From positions 4,572 to 18,725 of the forward strand of contig PKYZ01000244.1 of NCBI GenBank assembly GCA_003132865.1: DNA of 14,154 nucleotides. The letters run 5' to 3'. Positions 6,614 through 12,573 of the stretch are shown one piece after another (position 1 is the first letter of the stretch; each line of letters starts with the position of its first letter). A program made the translations under genes and the position numbers. Source of the DNA: Bryobacterales bacterium (lineage in GTDB: Bacteria > Acidobacteriota > Terriglobia > Bryobacterales > Bryobacteraceae). The notes beneath the pieces are model-generated. The model was not told where the DNA came from and ran no database searches. It worked only from the letters and a program-made list of their open reading frames with translations.

Positions 6614-7792
6614 ATGCAAGAAGCCGTCATCATCGATTGTCTCCGCACCGCCGTCGGCAAAGCGCCGCGCGGCGCGTTGCGCACTTCGCGTCCGGACGAT
6701 CTCGCCGGCGCGGTCATCAGCCGCCTTTTGGAAAAGTATCCGCAAGTGCCGAAGGGCGAGATCGAGGACATCGTCCTCGGTTGCGCCATGCCGGAAGCCG
6801 AATCGGGCAATAACATGGCCCGTTGCGTGGCCCTCCGCGCCGGCCTTCCCGACACGGTTACCGGTGTGACCATCAACCGCTTCTGCAGCTCCGGCCTGCA
6901 AGCCATCGCCATGGCAGCCGACCGCATCCGTTCAGGCGGAGCAGACATCATCATCGCAGGCGGCGCGGAGAGCATGAGCTTGATGCCGCGCGGCGGCCAC
7001 AAGGTCGCCCCCAGCCCGTGGTTCATCGACCATCGCCCGGAAATCTACATGAACATGGGGCTCACCGCGGAGTGCGTGCAGCGCAAATACAACATATCGC
7101 GCGAAGAGGCCGATGCGTTCTCCTACCGCAGCCATCAGAACGCCCTGCGCGCGCAAGCCGAAGGCAGGTTCGACGACGAAATCGTGCCCTTCGAAATCGA
7201 GTGGGTCACTCCCAACGGCAAGAAACCCAAAGTCACCAAAACGGTTTTCGCCAAGGACGAAGGGCCGCGTGCGGACACCACCGCCGAAGCCCTCGCCAAG
7301 CTCAAGCCGGTCTTCCACGCCAACGGCACGGTGACCGCGGGCAACTCTTCCCAGACCAGCGATGGCGCGGCGGCCGCCCTGGTGATGTCCGACCGCAAGG
7401 CGCGCGAGTTGGGCCTGAAGCCCATGGCGCGCTTCGTGAGCTTCTCCGCCGGCGGCGTGCCTCCGGAGATCATGGGCATCGGACCGGTGGTGGCCATTCC
7501 CAAGGCGCTGAAAATCGCGGGCCTGACGCTGGACGACATCGGCGTGATCGAATTGAATGAAGCCTTCGGCGTGCAGGCGCTGGCAGTGATGAAGGAAGTC
7601 GGCCTCGATCCGGAGAAAGTCAACGTAAACGGCGGCGCTATCGCATTGGGACATCCCCTGGGATGCACGGGCGCCAAGCTTACCGCGACGATTCTGCGGG
7701 AGATGGCGCGACGCAATGTAAAGTACGGCATGGTTACGATGTGTGTGGGCGGCGGCCAGGGCGCCGCTGGTATTTTCGAACTCATCAGGTAG
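6614..7792 (+). CDS. fadA: Acetyl-CoA acyltransferase (3-ketoacyl-CoA thiolase)
   Basis: A 392-residue thiolase, the normal family length, catalysing CoA-dependent cleavage of 3-ketoacyl-CoA to acetyl-CoA and a shortened acyl-CoA, the last step of each beta-oxidation round. The nucleophilic cysteine is C91 in NRFCSSGLQAIA; the second catalytic pair is H347 in GGAIALGHPLGCTG and C377 in TMCVGGGQGAAG; the NEAF box is present in IELNEAFGVQAL. The N-terminal AVIIDCLRTAVGKAPRGALR and the AGGAESMS motif are also typical. It is encoded 73 nt after fadN and 49 nt before fadE in the same direction, giving the fadN-fadA-fadE order known from Bacillus. An acetyl-CoA C-acetyltransferase role (biosynthetic thiolase) cannot be excluded from motifs alone, but the context favours degradation. 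Confidence 0.93.
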   Translation: MQEAVIIDCLRTAVGKAPRGALRTSRPDDLAGAVISRLLEKYPQVPKGEIEDIVLGCAMPEAESGNNMARCVALRAGLPDTVTGVTINRFCSSGLQAIAMAADRIRSGGADIIIAGGAESMSLMPRGGHKVAPSPWFIDHRPEIYMNMGLTAECVQRKYNISREEADAFSYRSHQNALRAQAEGRFDDEIVPFEIEWVTPNGKKPKVTKTVFAKDEGPRADTTAEALAKLKPVFHANGTVTAGNSSQTSDGAAAALVMSDRKARELGLKPMARFVSFSAGGVPPEIMGIGPVVAIPKALKIAGLTLDDIGVIELNEAFGVQALAVMKEVGLDPEKVNVNGGAIALGHPLGCTGAKLTATILREMARRNVKYGMVTMCVGGGQGAAGIFELIR

Positions 7793-7824
7793 GACAGGCA
7801 GTGGGACAGGCCTCCTGGCCTGTC
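7792..7824 (+). repeat. Palindromic repeat in the fadA-fadE spacer
   Basis: GACAGGCC (7805-7812) and GGCCTGTC (7817-7824) form a perfect eight-base stem with a TCCT loop. The same GGACAGGC octamer occurs just upstream as a direct copy (7792-7799, overlapping the fadA stop). The hairpin ends directly before the fadE Shine-Dalgarno. No T-run follows. It looks like a small dispersed palindromic repeat or an RNA processing or stability element, unrelated in sequence to the hairpin in the previous spacer. Confidence 0.75.
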
Positions 7825-7825
7825 A

Positions 7826-7831
7826 GAGGAG
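7826..7831 (+). promoter_or_regulatory. Shine-Dalgarno deciding the fadE start
   Basis: GAGGAG ends ten bases before the ATG at 7842. This, and the position after the fadA stop, select 7842 over an in-frame ATG at 7743 that lies inside fadA. Confidence 0.6.
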
Positions 7832-7841
7832 CTTACTTAAT

Positions 7842-9635
7842 ATGGCAACGGCAACAGCAACTATCTCATTACCGAAAACCCAGGGCGGCGCATTCCTGAT
7901 CGAAGAGCGCCTGCCAAACGAAATCTTCACGCCGGAGGATCTCACTCCGGAACACCTGGCGATCGCCCGCACGGTGGACGAATTCTGGGCCAAGGAAGTC
8001 GGCCCCAACGTGGAAGCCATCCAACGTCACGAGCCCGGCGTCGCCCTGGCATGCCTGCGCAAGGCAGCCGAACTGGGACTCACCGGCATTACCATTCCCG
8101 AGCAATACGGCGGCATGGAACTGGACATGGTTTCCGCCATGGTCGCGGTGGAACACATGGCCGGCGACGGTTCCTTCGCCGGCTGGTACGGCGCGCACGT
8201 GGGCATCGGCTCGCTGCCCATTCTGTATTTCGGCACCGAGGAACAGAAGAAGCATTACCTGCCCAAGCTGGCCAAGATGGAAATGCTCGGCGCGTACTGC
8301 CTTACCGAGCCGCACGCCGGTTCCGACGCGCTGGCCGCCCGCACGCGCGCAGACCTGAGCCCGGACGGCAAGCACTACATCCTGAACGGCCAGAAAATGT
8401 GGATCACCAACGGCGGCGCGGCCGATCTGTTCACGGTCTTCGCCAAAGTCGGCGGTGAGAAATTTACCGCCTTCCTGGTCGAGCGCAAATTCCCCGGCGT
8501 CTCCACCGGCGCTGAAGAAAAGAAGATGGGCATCAAGGGCAGCTCCACTGTGGCCGTCTACCTTGACAACGTGCCCGTGCCCGTCGAAAACGTGCTCGGC
8601 GAAATCGGCCGCGGCCATATCATCGCCTTCAACATCCTCAATGTCGGCCGGCTGAAGCTCGGTCCCGGCACGGTGGGCGGTTCCAAGAACGTGCTGGCGG
8701 TCTGCCTCAAGTACGCGAAAGAGCGCAAGGCTTTTGGCCAGTCTATCGCCGAATTCGGCATGATCCAGCACAAGCTCGCCGAGATGGCCATCCGCACCTA
8801 CGCGGCCGAGTCCATGACCTATCGCGTGGTGGGCCTGATCGAATCGCAATTGGAAAATTTCTCCTGGTCGCAAGCCAACGCCGCGCAAACCATGCTGAAA
8901 GCCGTGGAGGAATACGCCGCCGAATGCTCTATGATCAAGATCTACGCCTCCGAGGTGCTGGATTACGTGGTCGATGAAGGCGTGCAGATCCACGGCGGCT
9001 ACGGCTACCATCAGGACTATCCGGTGGAGCGCGCCTATCGCGATTCGCGCATCAACCGCATCTTCGAAGGCACCAACGAGATCAATCGTCTGCTCACCAC
9101 CGGCATGCTGTTGAAGCGCGCCGCGCGCGGCCAACTGGGCCTCGTGCAAGCGGCCACCGGCGTCCTCCAGGAAATTTTGGGCGGACCGCGCGGCGGCGAG
9201 GACGAGCCCACCGGTCCGTTCGCCGACGAAACCAAAATCCTGCTCAACGCCAAGAAGATCGCGCTCATGCTGATGGGCGTGGCTTACCAGAAGTACATGC
9301 TCGAGATGGAAAAGCAGCAGGAGATCCTGGCGAACATCACCGACGTGATCATGGATATCTTCGCCATGGAATCGGCGCTGCTGCGCACCCAGAAGCTCGC
9401 AGAATCGGGCAAGGGCGCCAACGCCGCCGACATGACCGCCGTCCTGGTGCGCGACGCGATGGCCCACATCGACGTGACCGCGCGCATCGTGCTGGCGGCC
9501 TGCTCGGAGGGCGACTCGCTCCGCACCAACCTGGTGGTGCTGCGCCGCTTCGGCAAATATGAACCGGTGGACGCCATCGCGCTACGCCGTAAGATCGCGC
9601 GCCGGCTGCTGGACGCCGAGCGCTATATCGTCTGA
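7842..9635 (+). CDS. fadE: FadE-like acyl-CoA dehydrogenase
   Basis: A 597-residue FAD enzyme that would oxidise acyl-CoA to trans-2-enoyl-CoA, the first step of beta-oxidation, passing electrons to electron-transfer flavoprotein. Core acyl-CoA dehydrogenase motifs: YCLTEPHAGSD (152-162), MWITNGGAADLF, KMGIKGSSTVAVYLDNVPVP, FGQSIAEFGMIQHKLAEMA, and VDEGVQIHGGYGYHQDYPVERAYRD split over two segments, with catalytic E409 in RIFEGTNEI, the position used by medium- and very-long-chain enzymes. About 170 residues follow the core (430-597), as in Bacillus FadE and the very-long-chain type, where this region can aid membrane association. The length fits that group. Last gene of the fad operon; the TIR-like gene starts only 12 nt downstream. 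A decayed copy of this gene's 3' end lies at 11471-11659. Confidence 0.93.
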   Translation: MATATATISLPKTQGGAFLIEERLPNEIFTPEDLTPEHLAIARTVDEFWAKEVGPNVEAIQRHEPGVALACLRKAAELGLTGITIPEQYGGMELDMVSAMVAVEHMAGDGSFAGWYGAHVGIGSLPILYFGTEEQKKHYLPKLAKMEMLGAYCLTEPHAGSDALAARTRADLSPDGKHYILNGQKMWITNGGAADLFTVFAKVGGEKFTAFLVERKFPGVSTGAEEKKMGIKGSSTVAVYLDNVPVPVENVLGEIGRGHIIAFNILNVGRLKLGPGTVGGSKNVLAVCLKYAKERKAFGQSIAEFGMIQHKLAEMAIRTYAAESMTYRVVGLIESQLENFSWSQANAAQTMLKAVEEYAAECSMIKIYASEVLDYVVDEGVQIHGGYGYHQDYPVERAYRDSRINRIFEGTNEINRLLTTGMLLKRAARGQLGLVQAATGVLQEILGGPRGGEDEPTGPFADETKILLNAKKIALMLMGVAYQKYMLEMEKQQEILANITDVIMDIFAMESALLRTQKLAESGKGANAADMTAVLVRDAMAHIDVTARIVLAACSEGDSLRTNLVVLRRFGKYEPVDAIALRRKIARRLLDAERYIV

Positions 9636-9647
9636 CCCGTGCTCTGA

Positions 9648-10550
9648 ATGAATCGCGTTGTCTTCTATTCGTGGCAATCCGACTTGCCGAATCCGACTAA
9701 TCGGGGCTTCATTCAGGCTGCGGTGGAGAAGGCCGCGAAGGCGATCGCAGACGACAGTTCGAACGATGATGTACCGATCATCGACCGCGACACGAAGGAC
9801 GTCCCCGGAGCACCGCACATCGCCAAAACAATACTTGCGAAGGTCGCTGCTGCGGACGTCTTTGTAGCGGATGTGTCGATAACTCAGGGCAGAGGAGAGC
9901 ATCGTCCGACACCAAACCCGAACGTTCTCGTCGAGCTTGGCTGTGCGCTGTCCTCCCTGGGCGATGCCCGAATATTGCTTCTGATGAATGACGCGTACGG
10001 CGTTCCGGGGGACCCGCCCTTCGACCTCAAAATATATCGGGTCATGACATACAGCATGCCGGAAGGCGTGACGGATCGAAGTACAGAGCGGTTGTCGCTG
10101 CAAAACAAGTTGGAAGGCGCCATCAGAGCGGCCCTCGCTAGTTTCAGTCCTAAGTCGCCGCCCGTCCCTTCAAAAGCCAACAGTTACCTTGCGGCGCTAA
10201 GCGACAATTGGCCCGACCTATACGTGATCGATCCGACGTCATCCGCGCGAAGCGACCACTACTACCTGTTTGCATGCGCTCCGCACGACGATACCTTATC
10301 GCGGCGTCTCGACGGCGCCGTCGAAGCCCAGTTCCGCAATTCTATCGTTCAAGGGTTCGGCAACCCGGAGCCAGATCGCCAGCCAATACGGAAACCGCGA
10401 ACGACGACGTTCGAGAGAAACGAGAGCGCGTTCAGGGGGCAGCGGCTTTCGCTCACAGCAAATGGGGCGCTTGGCTTCGTGACACTGGCATGCGTTCGCG
10501 TCTCGGGTGGCCAACTGCTCTTCCCACCGATTGAGTTCGTCTACACCTAG
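9648..10550 (+). CDS. TIR-like domain protein, probable defence or effector protein
   Basis: A 300-residue protein. The first half (about 1-165) looks like a TIR-like or nucleoside-deoxyribosyltransferase-like Rossmann-type domain: strand VVFYSWQSDLPN (4-15) followed by NRGFIQAAVEKAAKAI, then DRDTKDVPGAPHI, strand VFVADVSI (71-78), and NPNVLVELGCAL (90-101) with E96 as the likely catalytic glutamate. In TIR enzymes the corresponding glutamate acts in NAD+ cleavage; activity here is inferred. The second half (about 175-300) matches nothing I recognise; it may sense a trigger, oligomerise or bind a partner. No signal peptide or membrane segment. It begins 12 nt after fadE without a clear Shine-Dalgarno. 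Codon use is less uniformly GC-ending than in the fad genes, which suggests transfer. The exact TIR subfamily is uncertain. Confidence 0.75.
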   Translation: MNRVVFYSWQSDLPNPTNRGFIQAAVEKAAKAIADDSSNDDVPIIDRDTKDVPGAPHIAKTILAKVAAADVFVADVSITQGRGEHRPTPNPNVLVELGCALSSLGDARILLLMNDAYGVPGDPPFDLKIYRVMTYSMPEGVTDRSTERLSLQNKLEGAIRAALASFSPKSPPVPSKANSYLAALSDNWPDLYVIDPTSSARSDHYYLFACAPHDDTLSRRLDGAVEAQFRNSIVQGFGNPEPDRQPIRKPRTTTFERNESAFRGQRLSLTANGALGFVTLACVRVSGGQLLFPPIEFVYT

Positions 10551-10628
10551 CCTGCTTCTTGGCGTGCGTCTCAGGCTTTTACCGAATGGCTGAATATCGC
10601 GGCGGCGGCATGCTAAGCGCCGAACTTC

Positions 10629-10910
10629 ATGTACCCAAGGGCGCGGGAGTTTTTGGCGGCGTCTCTTGTGGGATGCGAGTATCTGGCAGAGACTTCTTCG
10701 ACGAGCCGCTCGATACCATTGAAACCAATCCAGCGGTTAGTGTTTGTTTCGGACGACTTCGACGAACTCACCGGTGCTGAGATCCGCAGGATCTTGCCAA
10801 TGATTATGTATTATGCTGCGCGGAGTTTCGGCCTGGTTCTAAGCGGCACGTTCGAAGCAGATGTGGAGCCTATGGTTAAAACCGTGGTGAAGCGCGTTGG
10901 ATTGGCCTGA
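10629..10910 (+). CDS. Doubtful 93-residue hypothetical protein
   Basis: I do not recognise this protein. Its second half looks protein-like (RLVFVSDDFDELTGAEIRR, then a hydrophobic stretch LPMIMYYAARSFGLVLSG, then VEPMVKTVVKRVG). Its first half is Ser/Arg-rich and less convincing. An in-frame stop lies 15 bases before the ATG and there is no Shine-Dalgarno. A second frame just upstream (from about 10586) also reads plausibly up to FFDEPLDTIETNPA, so the real gene may have been one protein broken by a frameshift near 10735. It may equally be a spurious ORF. Confidence 0.3.
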   Translation: MYPRAREFLAASLVGCEYLAETSSTSRSIPLKPIQRLVFVSDDFDELTGAEIRRILPMIMYYAARSFGLVLSGTFEADVEPMVKTVVKRVGLA

Positions 10911-10953
10911 CGGGTGGCCAGCGTCGCGTTGCAATACTGATAACATCGAATGT

Positions 10954-10959
10954 GGGGAG
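10954..10959 (+). promoter_or_regulatory. Shine-Dalgarno deciding the hicB start
   Basis: GGGGAG lies five bases before the ATG at 10965. The in-frame ATG at 10950 lies upstream of it and has no ribosome-binding site, so 10965 is preferred. Confidence 0.6.
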
Positions 10960-10964
10960 CTTGC

Positions 10965-11237
10965 ATGAGCCGGCGATACATTCTGACGGAGTATGTACAC
11001 GAAGCCTTGGAACAGGCCGTTTACGACAAATTGGAGGATCAGACTTTTGCTGGCAGTATCCCCGGCTGTCCAGGCGTGGTCGCGTTCGCCCCAACGCTGC
11101 ATCGTTGTGAACGAGAGCTGCGATCCACTCTTGAGGACTGGATTCTCCTCGGCCTTAAGCTCGCCCATCCGCTACCGGTCATAGGCGACATCGACCTCAA
11201 CAAGGAACCGACGCGTGAGCCGGTGGACGCCCTGTAA
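10965..11237 (+). CDS. hicB: HicB-family antitoxin
   Basis: A 90-residue protein of the HicB antitoxin family. Typical segments are all present and in order: YILTEYVHEALEQAVYDKLED (helix-strand start, residues about 5-25), TFAGSIPGCPGVVAFAPTL (the HicB core strand and turn), ERELRSTLEDWILLGLKL (helix), and PLPVIGDIDLNKEPTREPV at the C-terminus. The ending resembles complete family members, so it is probably full length. HicB binds and neutralises the HicA mRNA-cutting toxin and often represses its own promoter; this member has the partial RNase H-like fold only, with no added helix-turn-helix visible. The toxin frame follows at once. Confidence 0.85.
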   Translation: MSRRYILTEYVHEALEQAVYDKLEDQTFAGSIPGCPGVVAFAPTLHRCERELRSTLEDWILLGLKLAHPLPVIGDIDLNKEPTREPVDAL

Positions 11238-11441
11238 ACGTGCCGATTCGTTCGGCGATTAGCGAAACTGGGGTTCAACGGCCCCTATTCGGGAACGCGA
11301 CACCAGTTTATGACGACAGGCCAGCACCGGCTGGCGATCCCTTCGAATCCTGAGTACTCTGTCGGGCAAGTTCGATTCATGATCCGCGAAGTGGAAGTCA
11401 TACTCGGACACACGCTTAGCCTAGACACACGATTAGCCTAG
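11238..11441 (+). pseudogene. hicA: HicA-family toxin reading frame, 5' damaged
   Basis: The frame directly after the hicB stop stays open for 67 codons and reads FVRRLAKLGFNGPYSGTRH, then QFMTTGQHRLAIPSNPEYS, then VGQVRFMIREVEVILG. This is the HicA double-stranded-RNA-binding-like fold, including the invariant toxin histidine in GTRHQFM. HicA cuts mRNA and is held by HicB. No ATG, GTG or TTG precedes the domain in this frame; the first ATG is the Met of QFM, which would remove the histidine. A GTG at 11240 (VPIRS...) is in another frame, so a small deletion or insertion between about 11240 and 11258 probably broke the start. Alternatives are a rare start codon or readthrough of the single TAA that separates it from hicB in the same frame. 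The gene was evidently complete once. Confidence 0.65.
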
Positions 11442-11470
11442 ATGACTGGGCGAGGCTATCCTGAGTTGAG

Positions 11471-11659
11471 GCACGAACGAGATCAACCTCCTGCTCACCA
11501 CCGGCATGCAGTTGAAGGGATGTCCAGCCATTTGCTCCGACTGCGGCAAGGGAGCCGCGACGCCATGGCCCACATCGACGTCACCGCCCGCATCGTGCTG
11601 CGCCGCAAGATCGCGCACCGCCTGCTGGACGCCTGGACGCCGAGCGCTACCTCGTATAA
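11471..11659 (+). pseudogene. Decayed copy of the fadE 3' end
   Basis: Blocks collinear with fadE, separated by deletions. 11471-11517 aligns ungapped with 9070-9116 (42 of 47 bases by eye; codes TNEI..LLTTGM). 11556-11600 aligns with 9450-9494 (42 of 45; DAMAHIDVTARIVL). 11598-11659 aligns with the fadE terminus (LRRKIA.RLLDA..ERY.V and stop), with an eight-base duplication TGGACGCC. A weaker block near 11534-11555 resembles 9398-9420. The catalytic half is missing and the frames are broken, so nothing functional is encoded. Most mismatches fall at third codon positions where block frames are kept, which suggests a once-functional paralog rather than a recent duplicate. It is directly followed by the DUF5996 gene. 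Confidence 0.82.
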
Positions 11660-11676
11660 CGCGGTATAAACGGAAT

Positions 11677-12573
11677 ATGGACGATTTCACTCCCTGGCCG
11701 CCGTTGCCACTCGCAGAGTGGGAAGCGACCCGCGCCACGCTCCACATGTGGACGCAGATCGTCGGTAAGGTGCGATTGGCGCTGAGCCCGCGCGTGAATC
11801 ACTGGTGGCAAGTGCCCCTATACGTGAGCGCGCGCGGGCTGACCACATCCGCAATCCCTTACGGCGATCACCTGTTCGAGGTCGAGTTCGATTTCGCCGG
11901 CCAGAATCTTGCAATCCGCAAGAGCGGCCAAGCCACAACTTTCGTGCGATTGTATCCGCGCTCCGTCGCGGACTTCTACCGCGAAGTAATGGCGGCACTG
12001 CGCGCGATTGGCATCGACGTGAAGATATGGCCGGCGCCGGTCGAGATCGCAAATCCCATTCCCTTTCCCGACGACCGCGAACATGCTTCCTATGACCCCG
12101 AGTATGTGAACAGGTTCCATCGGATTCTTCTGCAAGCCGATACAACTCTCAAAGAATTCCGCGGCAGGTTCATAGGCAAGGCCAGTCCCGTGCACTTCTT
12201 CTGGGGCAGCTTCGATCTTGCCGCGACCCGCTTCTCCGGACGTCGCGCGCCGGAGCGCGTTGGGGCGGACCCGATTACTCGCGAAGCATATTCGCATGAG
12301 TGCTGCAGCGCCGGATTCTGGCCCGGCGGCGGCGACGTAACGGGCCCGGCATTCTACTCCTATGCGGCGCCCGAGCCACCGGGCTATGCAGGATGCGCCG
12401 TGCTTCCGCCGGCGGCGTTTTATCACACCGGGATCCGGGAGTTCATCCTGATGTATGAGGATGTCCGGTTTGCGGCGTCGCCCCGCAGCGCCTTGCTCGA
12501 TTTTCTCCAGAGTACATATGATGCCGCTGCGAATCTGGGCAACTGGGATCGCGTGAACCTGGAACGGCCGTGA
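11677..12573 (+). CDS. DUF5996 family protein
   Basis: A 298-residue protein I recognise as the DUF5996 family, whose function is not known. Conserved stretches: WPPLPLAEW..T..TLHMWTQIVGKV (7-32), HWWQVPLYVSARGLTTS, VADFYREVMAALRAIGIDV, HASYDPEYVNRFHRILLQAD, SPVHFFWGSFDLAATRFSGRRAPE (from about 170), and EAYSHECCSAGFWPGGG (from 203). The many invariant His, Trp and Asp residues (for example H173, W176, D180, H207, E208) hint at an enzyme, but that is inference. No signal peptide or membrane segment. The start is taken at 11677, where family similarity begins; the frame is open further upstream only because it runs through the fadE relic. Its stop overlaps the next gene's GTG (GTGA). Confidence 0.85.
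   Translation: MDDFTPWPPLPLAEWEATRATLHMWTQIVGKVRLALSPRVNHWWQVPLYVSARGLTTSAIPYGDHLFEVEFDFAGQNLAIRKSGQATTFVRLYPRSVADFYREVMAALRAIGIDVKIWPAPVEIANPIPFPDDREHASYDPEYVNRFHRILLQADTTLKEFRGRFIGKASPVHFFWGSFDLAATRFSGRRAPERVGADPITREAYSHECCSAGFWPGGGDVTGPAFYSYAAPEPPGYAGCAVLPPAAFYHTGIREFILMYEDVRFAASPRSALLDFLQSTYDAAANLGNWDRVNLERP

Larger units (their letters stand above)
10551..10964. other. 414-base stretch with at most one doubtful gene
   Basis: Between the TIR-like gene and hicB nothing clear is encoded. One ORF of 93 residues (10629-10910) and one overlapping 73-residue ORF in another frame are the only candidates. No hairpin, tRNA or insertion-sequence end is obvious. GATAACAT near 10939-10946 could be part of a -10 element for hicB, but no matching -35 was found. 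Confidence 0.45.

Noticed and set aside
7743..7841. Upstream extension of fadE to an ATG inside fadA
   Set aside because: The added residues come from the fadA end and the palindromic spacer; a Shine-Dalgarno and family length support the ATG at 7842.
7869..9467. 532-residue open frame antisense to fadE
   Set aside because: Same artefact as above: His/Gly/Ala-rich, no motif, opposite a well-supported gene.
11442..11669. 75-residue ORF after hicA
   Set aside because: Its only recognisable parts are fadE fragments (DAMAHIDVTARIVL, LRRKIA), joined by broken sequence; treated as a relic rather than a gene.
11506..11676. Upstream extension of the DUF5996 frame
   Set aside because: The frame crosses the fadE relic out of phase; DUF5996 similarity begins at the ATG at 11677.
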